A model generated the notes under the pieces. That model was not told the DNA's origin and ran no database searches. It saw nothing but the letters and a program-made list of their open reading frames with translations. 64,000 nucleotides of DNA from the NCBI GenBank assembly GCA_947498765.1, contig CANMLG010000023.1:62001-126000 (forward strand), written 5' to 3'. The position numbers were made by a program, and so were the translations under genes. This DNA comes from an uncultured Aquimarina sp. (GTDB lineage: Bacteria; Bacteroidota; Bacteroidia; Flavobacteriales; Flavobacteriaceae). Of this stretch, positions 53,117 to 61,924 are shown in pieces. Every line of letters begins with the position of its first letter. Position 1 is the first letter of the stretch.

Positions 53117-54901
53117 ATGATATTGAAAAAATTACTGACTGGAATATTGCTTTTGCTATCAAGTATATTGATGGCGCAAGTAAATTTTGTAGCTAAAGTA
53201 AATAAGAAAAAATTAGGAATGAATGAACGCCTTAAGATGGTGTTTGAAATGAATGCTGATGGTGATAATTTTTCACAACCTAATTTTAATGGTTTTCGAG
53301 TAAGTTCAGGGCCAAGTCAGTCAGTGAGTCGTTCGTGGATCAATGGAAAAAGTTCATACAAAAAAACATTTACTTATTTTTTAACTCCTACAAAAGTGGG
53401 GACTTTTAAAATAGGTCAGGCAAGTATACAAGTAAAAGGAGAAACATATAAAACCCAACCTATCTCCATACAAGTTACATCGGCAGTGGAAAACCCTACC
53501 GAAGGCGAAAGTCCTGATTATGTAGCAGATCGTAGTTTACATTTAGTAGCAAAAGTTTCTAATCCTAATCCTTATTTAAATGAAGCGGTAACTTTAGAGT
53601 ATCGTTTGTATTGGGATCCTGAAGTGACTATTAATATGCCACAGGAAATTGATAGTCCTAAATTTCGTGATTTTTGGAGTCAAAATATCGAAATTAAACA
53701 ATTACGTGCCGAGAATGGTACTTATAAAGGAAAGCAAAGTGCTTTTGTGGTGTTAAAAAAAGTGGTGTTGTATCCCCAAAAAACAGGAAAACTAAAATTA
53801 ACACCATTAACCCTTTCAGTACCCGTACAAGTGCCAACTAATCGTAGGGATATTTTTGGAAGGCGACTAACAAATACAGTAAATAAAAATGTTTCTGCTG
53901 GAAATACTATTATTAATGTAAAATCATTACCATCTAATGCACCAGAAGGTTTTGATGGCGCAGTGGGAAGTTTTAATTTCAGGGTTTCTCAAACCAAAAA
54001 CAACTTAAAAGCATCCGAATCATTACAAGTAAAAGTAGAGGTTCAGGGTAATGGGAATTTAAAGTTATTCAAGCTTCCTAAATTAAAAGTACCAAGGTCT
54101 ATTGAGATATATGATCCAGAACATAAAGAAAATGTTAGGACTCGTTTATCGGGTATGTCGGGAAGTATTTCTGATACATATACATTAGTACCGGAATACA
54201 AAGGCAATTATCCAATACCAACACTTAAATTCTCTTATTTTGACCCCAAAGCAGGGGTATATAAAACCAAAGCAGCTCCAAGTTTGTCAGTAAATGTATT
54301 GGAAGGGCCAACGCCTCAGACAGGTATTGCAAATCAGGCTCCAACAAGCGCAAATACTAATGAACCAATAGTAACCAAGCAAAAAGTTGCTACAGCATCA
54401 GCTCAGTTTAGTTTTATAAGAACAAGCGCAAACTTAAAACCCAAAACACAAACAACGTTTTTTAAAACTACTTTATATTGGTTATTGTTTTTGTTACCAC
54501 TTTTAGTAGTTCCTGTAATTATTTTATTGACCAAAAGATCGGCAGCTTATGCAAGTGATACCGATGGAAATAAAGCAAGACAAGCCAATAAATTAGCTAA
54601 AAAATACTTGTCTTCGGCAAAAAAGAATTTAGGGGACTCCACCAATTTTTACGTGGCTTTAGAAAAAGCATTACATAATTATTTAAAAGCCAAATTGCGT
54701 ATTGAAACTAGCGAAATGAACAAAGAGCGTATACATGAATTACTTGCAAGTAAATCAGTAGATGATGAGGCCATTGAAGGTTACGTACAGTTATTAGGCA
54801 CCTGTGATATGGCTCGTTATACACCAAGTACACAACAAACTATGGAGCAGGATTATAAAAAAGCATCAGAAGTAATTGCTAAAATTGATAAACAGTTATA
54901 G
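53117..54901 (+). CDS. batD: BatD, oxygen-tolerance membrane protein
   Basis: A 594-residue BatD-family protein. Signal peptide (LLTGILLLLSSILMAQ) is followed by tandem periplasmic beta-sandwich domains (about 20-400), including the diagnostic SWINGKSSYKKTFTYFLTPT and AVTLEYRLYWDPEV stretches. A single TM helix is near residues 452-472 (LYWLLFLLPLLVVPVIILL), and a cytoplasmic helical tail follows. Required for oxygen tolerance in Bacteroides; mechanism not known. batE begins 1 bp after its stop. Confidence 0.93.
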   Translation: MILKKLLTGILLLLSSILMAQVNFVAKVNKKKLGMNERLKMVFEMNADGDNFSQPNFNGFRVSSGPSQSVSRSWINGKSSYKKTFTYFLTPTKVGTFKIGQASIQVKGETYKTQPISIQVTSAVENPTEGESPDYVADRSLHLVAKVSNPNPYLNEAVTLEYRLYWDPEVTINMPQEIDSPKFRDFWSQNIEIKQLRAENGTYKGKQSAFVVLKKVVLYPQKTGKLKLTPLTLSVPVQVPTNRRDIFGRRLTNTVNKNVSAGNTIINVKSLPSNAPEGFDGAVGSFNFRVSQTKNNLKASESLQVKVEVQGNGNLKLFKLPKLKVPRSIEIYDPEHKENVRTRLSGMSGSISDTYTLVPEYKGNYPIPTLKFSYFDPKAGVYKTKAAPSLSVNVLEGPTPQTGIANQAPTSANTNEPIVTKQKVATASAQFSFIRTSANLKPKTQTTFFKTTLYWLLFLLPLLVVPVIILLTKRSAAYASDTDGNKARQANKLAKKYLSSAKKNLGDSTNFYVALEKALHNYLKAKLRIETSEMNKERIHELLASKSVDDEAIEGYVQLLGTCDMARYTPSTQQTMEQDYKKASEVIAKIDKQL

Positions 54902-54902
54902 G

Positions 54903-55658
54903 ATGAAAAAGTTAATTTTTAGTTTTTTAAGTGTTTTATTGCCACTATTTGTGGTAGCTCAACAAAACGAAGTACTGTTTTCGCAAGCCAACGAGGCGTA
55001 TAATAAAGGCGATTATGCTAAATCAATTGAATTATATGAAACGATTGAAAAAACAGGAAACGTATCTGCAAATTTGTATTTTAACTTAGCCAATAGTTAT
55101 TATAAAATGCAAAAGGTAGCGCCTAGTATTTACAATTACGAAAAAGCACTAGAGTTGACACCCAATGATAAAGATATTCAAACCAATTATTCCTTTGCAA
55201 AGAGCACCAGAATCGATAAAATTGATGTATTACCTCAAGGCTTTTTAAGTAGGTTGTATAAAAAATTGATTACTTTATTTAAGGTAGATACTTGGGCTTG
55301 GTTATCAGTAGGCTTAATGTTTATGTTTGCTATTTGTTTTGTGGTATTCTACAGGGCGGTAAGTTCGGCTCAGAGGAAAATGTTTTTTGCTGGTTGGACA
55401 TTTTCGCTTTTTTTAAGTGTTTTTTGTATGCTTTTTGCCTTTTTAACGGCTTCATATACAGTAAATAATCGTTTTGGGATCGTGTATGTGAGTGAAATAA
55501 AAGTACAAAGTGAACCTAATTTGCGTAGCGAAAAGCTATTTACATTACACGAAGGGACTAAAGTGAAATTACTTGAAGAAGTTGATAATTGGAAAAAAAT
55601 CAAATTGACAGACGGTAAAGTAGGCTGGTTACCGAAAAAGCAGGTGAAGGAGCTGTAG
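54903..55658 (+). CDS. batE: BatE, TPR and SH3-domain protein
   Basis: A 251-residue protein closing the Bat operon. Signal peptide (LIFSFLSVLLPLFVVAQ), TPR repeats (about 25-95), two TM helices (about 135-155 and 168-190), and a C-terminal bacterial SH3 domain (about 198-250; KVQSEPNLRSEKLFTLHEGT, GKVGWLPKKQV). The ATG at 54903, directly after the batD stop, gives a clean signal peptide; an in-frame start at 54876 inside batD adds nine unneeded residues. Confidence 0.92.
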   Translation: MKKLIFSFLSVLLPLFVVAQQNEVLFSQANEAYNKGDYAKSIELYETIEKTGNVSANLYFNLANSYYKMQKVAPSIYNYEKALELTPNDKDIQTNYSFAKSTRIDKIDVLPQGFLSRLYKKLITLFKVDTWAWLSVGLMFMFAICFVVFYRAVSSAQRKMFFAGWTFSLFLSVFCMLFAFLTASYTVNNRFGIVYVSEIKVQSEPNLRSEKLFTLHEGTKVKLLEEVDNWKKIKLTDGKVGWLPKKQVKEL

Positions 55659-55830
55659 TGTGTAATAAATACATTTGCAGTGTGGAATTAATATAGAAAA
55701 GCTTAGACATGTTTTTCAAAACCAGTTTGCTCTTGATTTTGTGCAATAGCAACCTCATTTAAGCTAAAAAGTTAGGGGGTACAACGGTTACATTTTTGAG
55801 GATTGAATGTTTTTTTATGGGAAAATATGT

Positions 55831-55872
55831 TAGTTCGAGTGAAATTCTGGAAGAATTTTGTATCGAGAACCA
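55831..55872. repeat. candidate REP-like palindromic element
   Basis: The segment TAGTTCGAGTGAAATTCTGG...TATCGAGAACC has an AATTCT/AGAATT inner stem bounded by TTCGAG and TCGAGAA. It resembles the short interspersed TCGAG...CTCGATAC elements I associate with flavobacterial intergenic regions. Only one copy is in this window, so the call is by memory of pattern. Confidence 0.35.
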
Positions 55873-55893
55873 TATTTTTCAAACTAAAAGAAA

Positions 55894-56415
55894 TTATACA
55901 CTACGATCTTCCTGCTTTTCATCCTCCTTTTTAAACTCTTTCATTATTTTAGGAAGTATTAAAGGCGCAAAAGCAGCTACTTTTTCGTAAAGTACGGAGC
56001 TTTCAATAGTTTCTTTTTTAATAAGTTCTAATTTATTATTCAAGGGCCCTAAAAACATAATGATAGCACTGGCAATAAACCCCATTTTTAAAAAGCCAAA
56101 AGCAGCTCCCAATAGTTTATTGACAATTCCTAAAGCTGCAAAATCAGCAATTTTGGTCAATATTTTTCCTAAAGCAGAAACGGCTAAAATGATGACCACA
56201 AAAGTTATAGCAAAAGCAGCAAGTTTGGTGTATTGTGGTTCCCAGGTAACGGATTTTTCTAAAAAATTACCAGCATAGTCCGAAAAATGAGTAGCGCCAT
56301 ATATGCCTGCTATAAGGGCAATAAGTGATGATAATTCGACAAAAAGACCTTTCATAATTCCCTTTACAAGGCCATATAAAAGTAAAATCCCTAAAATTAT
56401 GTCAAGATAATTCAT
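55894..56415 (-). CDS. CvpA-family membrane protein
   Basis: A 173-residue protein of the colicin V production (CvpA) family. Four predicted TM helices: MNYLDIILGILLLYGLVKGI, ELSSLIALIAGIYGATH, KLAAFAITFVVIILAVSALG and the FGFLKMGFIASAIIMFLG segment; the GLVKG motif after the first helix is conserved. The C-terminal tail is charged and cytoplasmic. CvpA proteins affect envelope integrity and bile or acid resistance in other bacteria. It is convergent with the Bat operon and 105 bp downstream of the LRR gene. Confidence 0.88.
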   Translation of the reverse strand: MNYLDIILGILLLYGLVKGIMKGLFVELSSLIALIAGIYGATHFSDYAGNFLEKSVTWEPQYTKLAAFAITFVVIILAVSALGKILTKIADFAALGIVNKLLGAAFGFLKMGFIASAIIMFLGPLNNKLELIKKETIESSVLYEKVAAFAPLILPKIMKEFKKEDEKQEDRSV

Positions 56416-56520
56416 ATGTTATTTTTAATAAAAGTAGGAAAAAAAATGAAATTCATTATAAAAATAAGGTTGCCTATTATTAAAACAGACAACCTTATTG
56501 ATATAAATATTTATTTAGTG

Positions 56521-58842
56521 CTAATCAATTTTAACAAATGGTACTGAAAATGTTCCTAAATTAGATTTTACAGTCATAAAATGAATATTGGCAAATAAAT
56601 AACTTAAATCCATAGTTCTAGAATTATTTCCAGGGAAATAACCAACTAGATTTCCTCCAAGGTCATCTATTCTTATATATTCAATTATTATATTTGGTTG
56701 TTTGGTCAAAAGTGTAATTTTTCCTTTTGTCGGATTTTGAGAAAGCGCAAAAAACCTATCAAAATAAGCATTTCTATCAACAGGGTTAGTTATAGTTACT
56801 CGTTGTGTATTTGTAATTATAGGGGAATTAAAATCAAAATAGATAGCAGCTTTATTATCTATAAAATTACCAATAGACAAGTTTTGTTTAGTCTTAATTT
56901 TAAACAATACATAACCATCGTTGTTAGCATCATCAAAAGGGAGATTGATATTGTTAAATAGAAACTCAACTTGTTTTTTATTATTTATTTTAGTAGTGAA
57001 AGGGTGGCTTCCTTCTAAAGGAATAAAAGAATCAATATCTAATCTACTTGTATCTATATCATCTTCAATTCTAATATTTATGGCTGAAGCAGTTCCTTTA
57101 TTTTCAAATCTAATCATATAGTGTAAGTACCCGCCGACAGATGTACTTAGTATTTCATTCCCTTCCAAACAAATTTTATCGTTTGGATCAAAAGAATTAA
57201 CTACTGTTTGATTTAATGTAATACTATTATTTTCGGGTGTTTCATCTGTTGTTGAGCCATTAACTATTGCATTATAGCTTAAAATATCTCCAGTATTTAC
57301 AGCTGGATTATCTGTAGGTTTGTTTATAGAAAAACTTAAGTTAATTTTACGAATTTCTGAAGGTCTTAAATTAGTGAAAACCCATGTTAATTTATTCCCA
57401 TTTCTACGAGTAACACTAGGTACAGAAGATTTAAAATTAAGTATTTCTTGAAAATAATCTAAGGTTACAGTTCCTGATTGTGTAGTAGTTCCTTTGTTTT
57501 TGTAGGTTATTGTATATGATGCTTCAAAACCAGGTCTAGCATCTTTTCCAGTAGGAATTAATATAATTTCTAAGTCGTTAAAGCCTCCTTTAGGTGTTAT
57601 ACAAAAGTTTTTTGTTACATTAGTTCCATCTTGAGGAAATCTTATCGATTGAGGGGGGAACGTTGGTCTCGGGTTAATATTAAAGTAATTCGGGTTCTCT
57701 ATGATAGGTATTAGGGAATAAGAACCTTGAGAAACATCTGCAATAAATTGACCAGAATTATCTGGGAAAATTTCTAATGGAGCATTTGAAAGACTTGTAA
57801 CAAGATATTTAATTGAAGTAAATCCAATGTTATTTATGTTGCAATTACTTTCCGTGGTAGCATAGGTAGACTTTCCTATAATACCATAATCACAAAACTC
57901 GTTTATTCGAGGATTGGTATTAGGTGAGTATTCGTTCAATCTTTCTTTTAAAGGCGTTATAAATTCATTATCAATACAAACTGAAGATAAATTTGGGCAA
58001 TCTTCTAAGTTAACCTCTATGTCAAAAGGTTCTCGATTTGGTATTTTAAATTTTTGACCAGTTAATTGGGCAAGCGTTAAGTTTGGATTATTCTCTAGAC
58101 TTATGCTGTTTAGTGAGCAATTTCTGGCATCAATACTGTTTAATTTGTTTTGGCCAGCATAAAGCTTTTCTAAATTTATATTGTTTAACAGATTAATGTT
58201 AATTAATCTGTTATTTGAAAAGGCTAATACTTTTAGATTAATTGCTTTTGTTACATCTAATGCTTCAATTTTGTTAACATTACAATGTAAAGATGTTAAT
58301 TTTCTAGAGTTTAAAGTTAATTTATTTATTTCATTATTATTACAGTGTAGAGTTTCAATATTAATATTATTTGAAAGATCTAAATTAGTTATTTCATTAT
58401 GGTCGCATACTAGAAATTTAAGTTTTGTATTGTTACTAAGGTTTAGTGTAGTTAGTTTGTTAAACATACAATTCATTCTGTATAGTTCTGTGTTTTCATC
58501 CAAATTAATGCTTGTTAATGAGCATGACACAGCGTCAAAACTTTTTAATTTTGTGTTGTTTCTTAAATCTAAACTTGTTAAATTATTACCACTACAGGAA
58601 AACCTTTCAAGGTTGATAAAATATTTGATGTCGGATAAATTTCTAATATTTTTACCTGAAACATTAAAACCTTTTACTAAATGAGCTTCTTGTGTTGTAA
58701 TTTGACCATCTCTATTTAAGTCAATAGCAGGACTATGATTTAGTAATGCTGTTTTAAAATTGCTATCGGAAAAATTGATTATTTGCGCATGACTAATTAG
58801 GCTTAGGCATAGAAATAAGCCTAGAAAAAAAATTTTTTTCAT
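56521..58842 (-). CDS. secreted leucine-rich-repeat protein with DUF7619-like and T9SS-like end
   Basis: A 773-residue secreted protein. Signal peptide (KKIFFLGLFLCLSLISHAQ); residues ~20-60 include an EF-hand-like loop DLNRDGQITTQEA. About nine bacterial-type LRRs follow at ~65-270 (FSCSGNNLTSLDLRNN, LKFLVCDHNEITNLDLSNN and so on, period 21-23). A middle domain (about 310-400), a conserved-repeat beta domain (~420-550) and a DUF7619-like part come next (VVNSFDPNDKICLEGNEI, IRFENKGTASAINIRIEDDI, IYFDFNSPIITN). The last ~80 residues (FALSQNPTKGKITLL ...) resemble a degenerate T9SS type A sorting domain lacking the usual YPNP. Surface display is likely. Confidence 0.8.
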   Translation of the reverse strand: MKKIFFLGLFLCLSLISHAQIINFSDSNFKTALLNHSPAIDLNRDGQITTQEAHLVKGFNVSGKNIRNLSDIKYFINLERFSCSGNNLTSLDLRNNTKLKSFDAVSCSLTSINLDENTELYRMNCMFNKLTTLNLSNNTKLKFLVCDHNEITNLDLSNNINIETLHCNNNEINKLTLNSRKLTSLHCNVNKIEALDVTKAINLKVLAFSNNRLININLLNNINLEKLYAGQNKLNSIDARNCSLNSISLENNPNLTLAQLTGQKFKIPNREPFDIEVNLEDCPNLSSVCIDNEFITPLKERLNEYSPNTNPRINEFCDYGIIGKSTYATTESNCNINNIGFTSIKYLVTSLSNAPLEIFPDNSGQFIADVSQGSYSLIPIIENPNYFNINPRPTFPPQSIRFPQDGTNVTKNFCITPKGGFNDLEIILIPTGKDARPGFEASYTITYKNKGTTTQSGTVTLDYFQEILNFKSSVPSVTRRNGNKLTWVFTNLRPSEIRKINLSFSINKPTDNPAVNTGDILSYNAIVNGSTTDETPENNSITLNQTVVNSFDPNDKICLEGNEILSTSVGGYLHYMIRFENKGTASAINIRIEDDIDTSRLDIDSFIPLEGSHPFTTKINNKKQVEFLFNNINLPFDDANNDGYVLFKIKTKQNLSIGNFIDNKAAIYFDFNSPIITNTQRVTITNPVDRNAYFDRFFALSQNPTKGKITLLTKQPNIIIEYIRIDDLGGNLVGYFPGNNSRTMDLSYLFANIHFMTVKSNLGTFSVPFVKID

Positions 58843-59209
58843 TTTTTTATTTTAAGTTGGTTAAATTTTTTGCAGTTTGTTTTGATTCGTTTACTGCTAT
58901 CGAAAATTTTTGCGCAAAAATGATTTCAAAAGAATTTACAGATCTGCTGTTTTACATGAATGTAAATTCTATTAAAAAACAAATCAAACTTATGTTGTTG
59001 TTTTTCAGTAGTACTAAGTTATTAAAATAGATGAGCTATAACTATGTTAAGTGAATTTTTGCACATATTTTTCAGAAACTATTAAAGTATTGCGAATATC
59101 TATTATTTCTAAATGTAATTATGTTAATCCTTTGGTAATTAGGATTTTTTAATGGGTTTATATGTTTTTGAAAGAATAAAGATTTCAAATTGCGTAATTT
59201 TGAACTATT
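58843..59209. other. 367-bp divergent intergenic region with palindrome
   Basis: Contains the 16-bp perfect palindrome ATTTTTGCGCAAAAAT (58906-58921), 64 bp upstream of the LRR gene start, a TAnnTTTG on the minus strand (58985-58992), and a plus-strand -7 element at 59195-59202. No gene seen. Confidence 0.5.
59195..59202 (+). promoter_or_regulatory. -7 promoter element for the 118-residue protein gene
   Basis: TAATTTTG matches TAnnTTTG, 7 bp before the ATG at 59210, implying a nearly leaderless transcript. TTTG at 59167-59170 is 24 bp upstream, slightly too far for a standard -33. Confidence 0.4.
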
Positions 59210-59566
59210 ATGAGTAGAGATATACAATTAAAAGAACGTTGGGAAGCTGTAGTAGAAAAACTTTCTAATCAATTTGCCGATGGGGATCAATTAGATCTAG
59301 ATGCCATAATATATTTAGTAGGAGTGCAAGAGTTAGGTCAACCCCACAGATCATTTAAAAAAGACGAAAAATTAGATTTAATGCACATTGCCATTTGCCG
59401 GCTTTTAGAACCCTATGGGTATTATGAGTTTGAGTATATTGATGAACAAGGCTGGCCACACTACAAAGTAAAAGAGGCACTTCCTAATTTAAAAGCAGGA
59501 GAGCAATCCGTGCTAATGAAAGAAGCCATTGTAGAATATTTTTATACCAATGAATATATCGATTAG
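59210..59566 (+). CDS. small conserved flavobacterial protein, function unknown
   Basis: A 118-residue soluble acidic protein without signal peptide. Helical N-terminus (LKERWEAVVEKLSNQFADGD, then LDLDAIIYLVGVQELGQPH), a charged middle and a C-terminal part with CRLLEPYGYYEFEYIDEQGW, PHYKVKEALPNL and a final helix. I know homologous hypothetical proteins from flavobacteria but no functional assignment. It is monocistronic. Confidence 0.7.
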   Translation: MSRDIQLKERWEAVVEKLSNQFADGDQLDLDAIIYLVGVQELGQPHRSFKKDEKLDLMHIAICRLLEPYGYYEFEYIDEQGWPHYKVKEALPNLKAGEQSVLMKEAIVEYFYTNEYID

Positions 59567-59908
59567 TTACCATAATAGATATACCATATACATATATACA
59601 GAATAATCATTGTTGTATTTTTGATTAATATCAAGTCAAAACCAAAATACAGATAAAAAATTAGGACAAGTAAAAAACTGTTTTTTTTCCAAAAAGAACA
59701 TATAAAACACCAAATGGATCATTTTAAGTTCACTAGATTAAAACACAGCATTTGACGATAAAATGCAGTTTTTTAGGTCTTTTTTGCAAAAAAAACTGAA
59801 AAACAGGCGTCTGCTATTGATTTTCTTCCTATTTTAGTACGTTCATAAAAAGTTATTAAACATTTACTAACATAGCCCAAACTAGTTAGTTGCCTACAAA
59901 TCAATGTT
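59567..59908. other. 342-bp intergenic region before the surface-protein/PorP genes
   Basis: No gene seen. TATTTTTG at 59616-59623 is a possible -7 element, and CAGTTTTTT/AAAAAACTG (59766-59774 with 59790-59798) can form a 9-bp stem. If that promoter is real, the 59909 gene has a leader of about 280 nt containing this hairpin, or a short RNA ends there. Confidence 0.45.
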
Positions 59909-61924
59909 ATGCACGTTAAAAATATCAAAATAGTAGCTAGATTTTGCGTTTTAGTTGTTGCGTTATTTGCTAATGTGTCAATTTTTTCTCAGACTATAGG
60001 AGAACCTAATCTAAATGTGTCAACGGCATGTCCGAATGATGGTTTGACACCTTTTAATGAATATACTATAGCTGCAAATATAACAGGCGGTTTATTCCCG
60101 GTAGGAGCAACTTTTACATTGCAACTTTCAAATAAAAATGGCAGCTTTCCAGATGGTGGTACAGTAAATATAACTAGCACAACAGCTACTGGTGAAACCA
60201 TATCATTTGTGGATTTTGCTTTTCCAGAAGTTGATGCTTCGGGTGATACTTTAGGTAGTGAAACATATAGACTAAGGATACTAGTCGATGGAACCTCAGA
60301 GGTAAGTCAACGATCAAAAAGTTTTAAAGCATATTATTTTGATGGACGAAAATTTGTGTTGTTGCCTTCAAATGCTCTTTGTGAAATAGGTGGTACGCTT
60401 ACCGCAGAAAATGATCTTGACAGATATTTATGGTATAAAGATGATGTTATAATTCCTGGAGAAAACGAATCGATGTTTACTCCAACTTCTACAGGATCGT
60501 ATTATTATACACCAGATTTTGGTTCTTGTAATCCTTTTTTAGACGATGATATTCGTTCTAATGTAGTTAAGGTGTTAAATACTACTCCAATTCCAATTTC
60601 AATAACTAATGTTGGTCCAACAGTAATTTGTGCAAAAGATAGTGTTGTTTTGGAATCTGATCTAACTGATCCTAATTTAGCATATCAATGGGTGAAAGAT
60701 GGTTTGATTTTACCTGGCGAAACTGGTACAAGTATAACTGTTTCTGGAATCACTGCTGAAGGTAATTATAGAATTGAAGTGGCTGATAGTTCAACCAGTC
60801 TTTCAGATCGTTGTACTTCTCAATCAAATGAAATTTTTGTTGATTTATTAAACCCATCTATAAAAATAATTTCACCATTAATGGTCGTAGATATTCCGGG
60901 TCAGGATGAAATTTTAAGCGTTGAGGTGTCTAGTGGTAGCCCAGTAGTTACTTGGTTTAAAGATGGGGTTGAAATTGAAAATAGTAATACAACAAGTTTA
61001 GTGGCTACTGGTTTGGGAGTGTATACGGCAAAAGTAGTTGATGATACAACTACTTGTGATATTAAAGAAGTATTTACAGAAAATGAAATTCAGGTACTTC
61101 CTATATCAAATTTAACTTTCTCAATTACGGCTTCTGATGATCAAGTGTCCGATTGTATACTCGAGTCAGTTGATTTGAGTGTATCCGATATTAGGGTATT
61201 TGGTGCAACCGATGCAGTGCCTATTGAAAGTATTTCGGGATTGGATTTTATATGGTATAGGAATGATACAGTGGTAGAAGGGGAATCAGATGAAATTATT
61301 AGATTGAGTGAACTTGCCAATAATGGAAGCTACCGAGCTGAAATAGATGTTAATGGAACGATTTTTGATTCTGATAATACTATTGATGTACAATTAAACT
61401 TAGAATCCTTGAATATTTCGCAAGACCCAGAAGAGTTAACTATTGGTGGTTCGGTGGATCTTATATTGGAATTGCCATTAGATATTCCAGTAAGTGAATT
61501 TGCAATTCAATGGATACGAGGTGCGAATTTTGAAATACCTGGTGAAACTAGTGAGAGACTTACTATAACAAACCCAGGTTCGTATAGTGCTAGGGTGAGT
61601 TTGTCTGGTTGTACCACACAGGTAGTAGGGCCAATTAATGTACAATCAGGATCGGCGGTAATACCCAATGTATTATCTAGAGATATTGATGCGTTAAATA
61701 ATGATTGGATTATACCAACGCAATTGAGTTTGGATCCAGAAATTAAGGTTGAAATTTATACGAATAGCGGTCAGTTAGATTATACATCAGAAGGAGATTT
61801 AGAAGGTTACAGTGACCAATGGCCATCGGAATCTAAATCCCAATTGAAAGAGTCTATTTACTATTATGTAATTAGTAAGAATAATAATCCTGTTGAAAAG
61901 GGATCAATAACAATTATTAGGTAA
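59909..61924 (+). CDS. secreted Ig-like surface protein with T9SS type B-like end
   Basis: A 671-residue secreted protein. Signal peptide (VARFCVLVVALFANVSIFSQ) is followed by about five immunoglobulin-like domains of ~90 residues, recognisable by the W-x-K/R-D-G/N core (YLWYKDDVIIPGE, YQWVKDGLILPGET, VTWFKDGVEIE, FIWYRNDTVVEGE, IQWIRGANFEIPGE) and the closing G.Y...V/I strand. The last ~85 residues (NVLSRDIDALNNDWIIPTQL, VEIYTNSGQLDY, SIYYYVISKN) correspond to the type B/gliding-associated sorting domain, with the usual TPNGDG replaced by SRDIDALND-like sequence. The following PorP/SprF gene starts at the next base, the typical substrate-partner arrangement. Confidence 0.82.
   Translation: MHVKNIKIVARFCVLVVALFANVSIFSQTIGEPNLNVSTACPNDGLTPFNEYTIAANITGGLFPVGATFTLQLSNKNGSFPDGGTVNITSTTATGETISFVDFAFPEVDASGDTLGSETYRLRILVDGTSEVSQRSKSFKAYYFDGRKFVLLPSNALCEIGGTLTAENDLDRYLWYKDDVIIPGENESMFTPTSTGSYYYTPDFGSCNPFLDDDIRSNVVKVLNTTPIPISITNVGPTVICAKDSVVLESDLTDPNLAYQWVKDGLILPGETGTSITVSGITAEGNYRIEVADSSTSLSDRCTSQSNEIFVDLLNPSIKIISPLMVVDIPGQDEILSVEVSSGSPVVTWFKDGVEIENSNTTSLVATGLGVYTAKVVDDTTTCDIKEVFTENEIQVLPISNLTFSITASDDQVSDCILESVDLSVSDIRVFGATDAVPIESISGLDFIWYRNDTVVEGESDEIIRLSELANNGSYRAEIDVNGTIFDSDNTIDVQLNLESLNISQDPEELTIGGSVDLILELPLDIPVSEFAIQWIRGANFEIPGETSERLTITNPGSYSARVSLSGCTTQVVGPINVQSGSAVIPNVLSRDIDALNNDWIIPTQLSLDPEIKVEIYTNSGQLDYTSEGDLEGYSDQWPSESKSQLKESIYYYVISKNNNPVEKGSITIIR

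Noticed and set aside
55796..55990. 64-residue plus-strand ORF near the cvpA end
   Set aside because: Overlaps the cvpA 3' end in antisense and is made partly of the REP-like element; no homology recognised.
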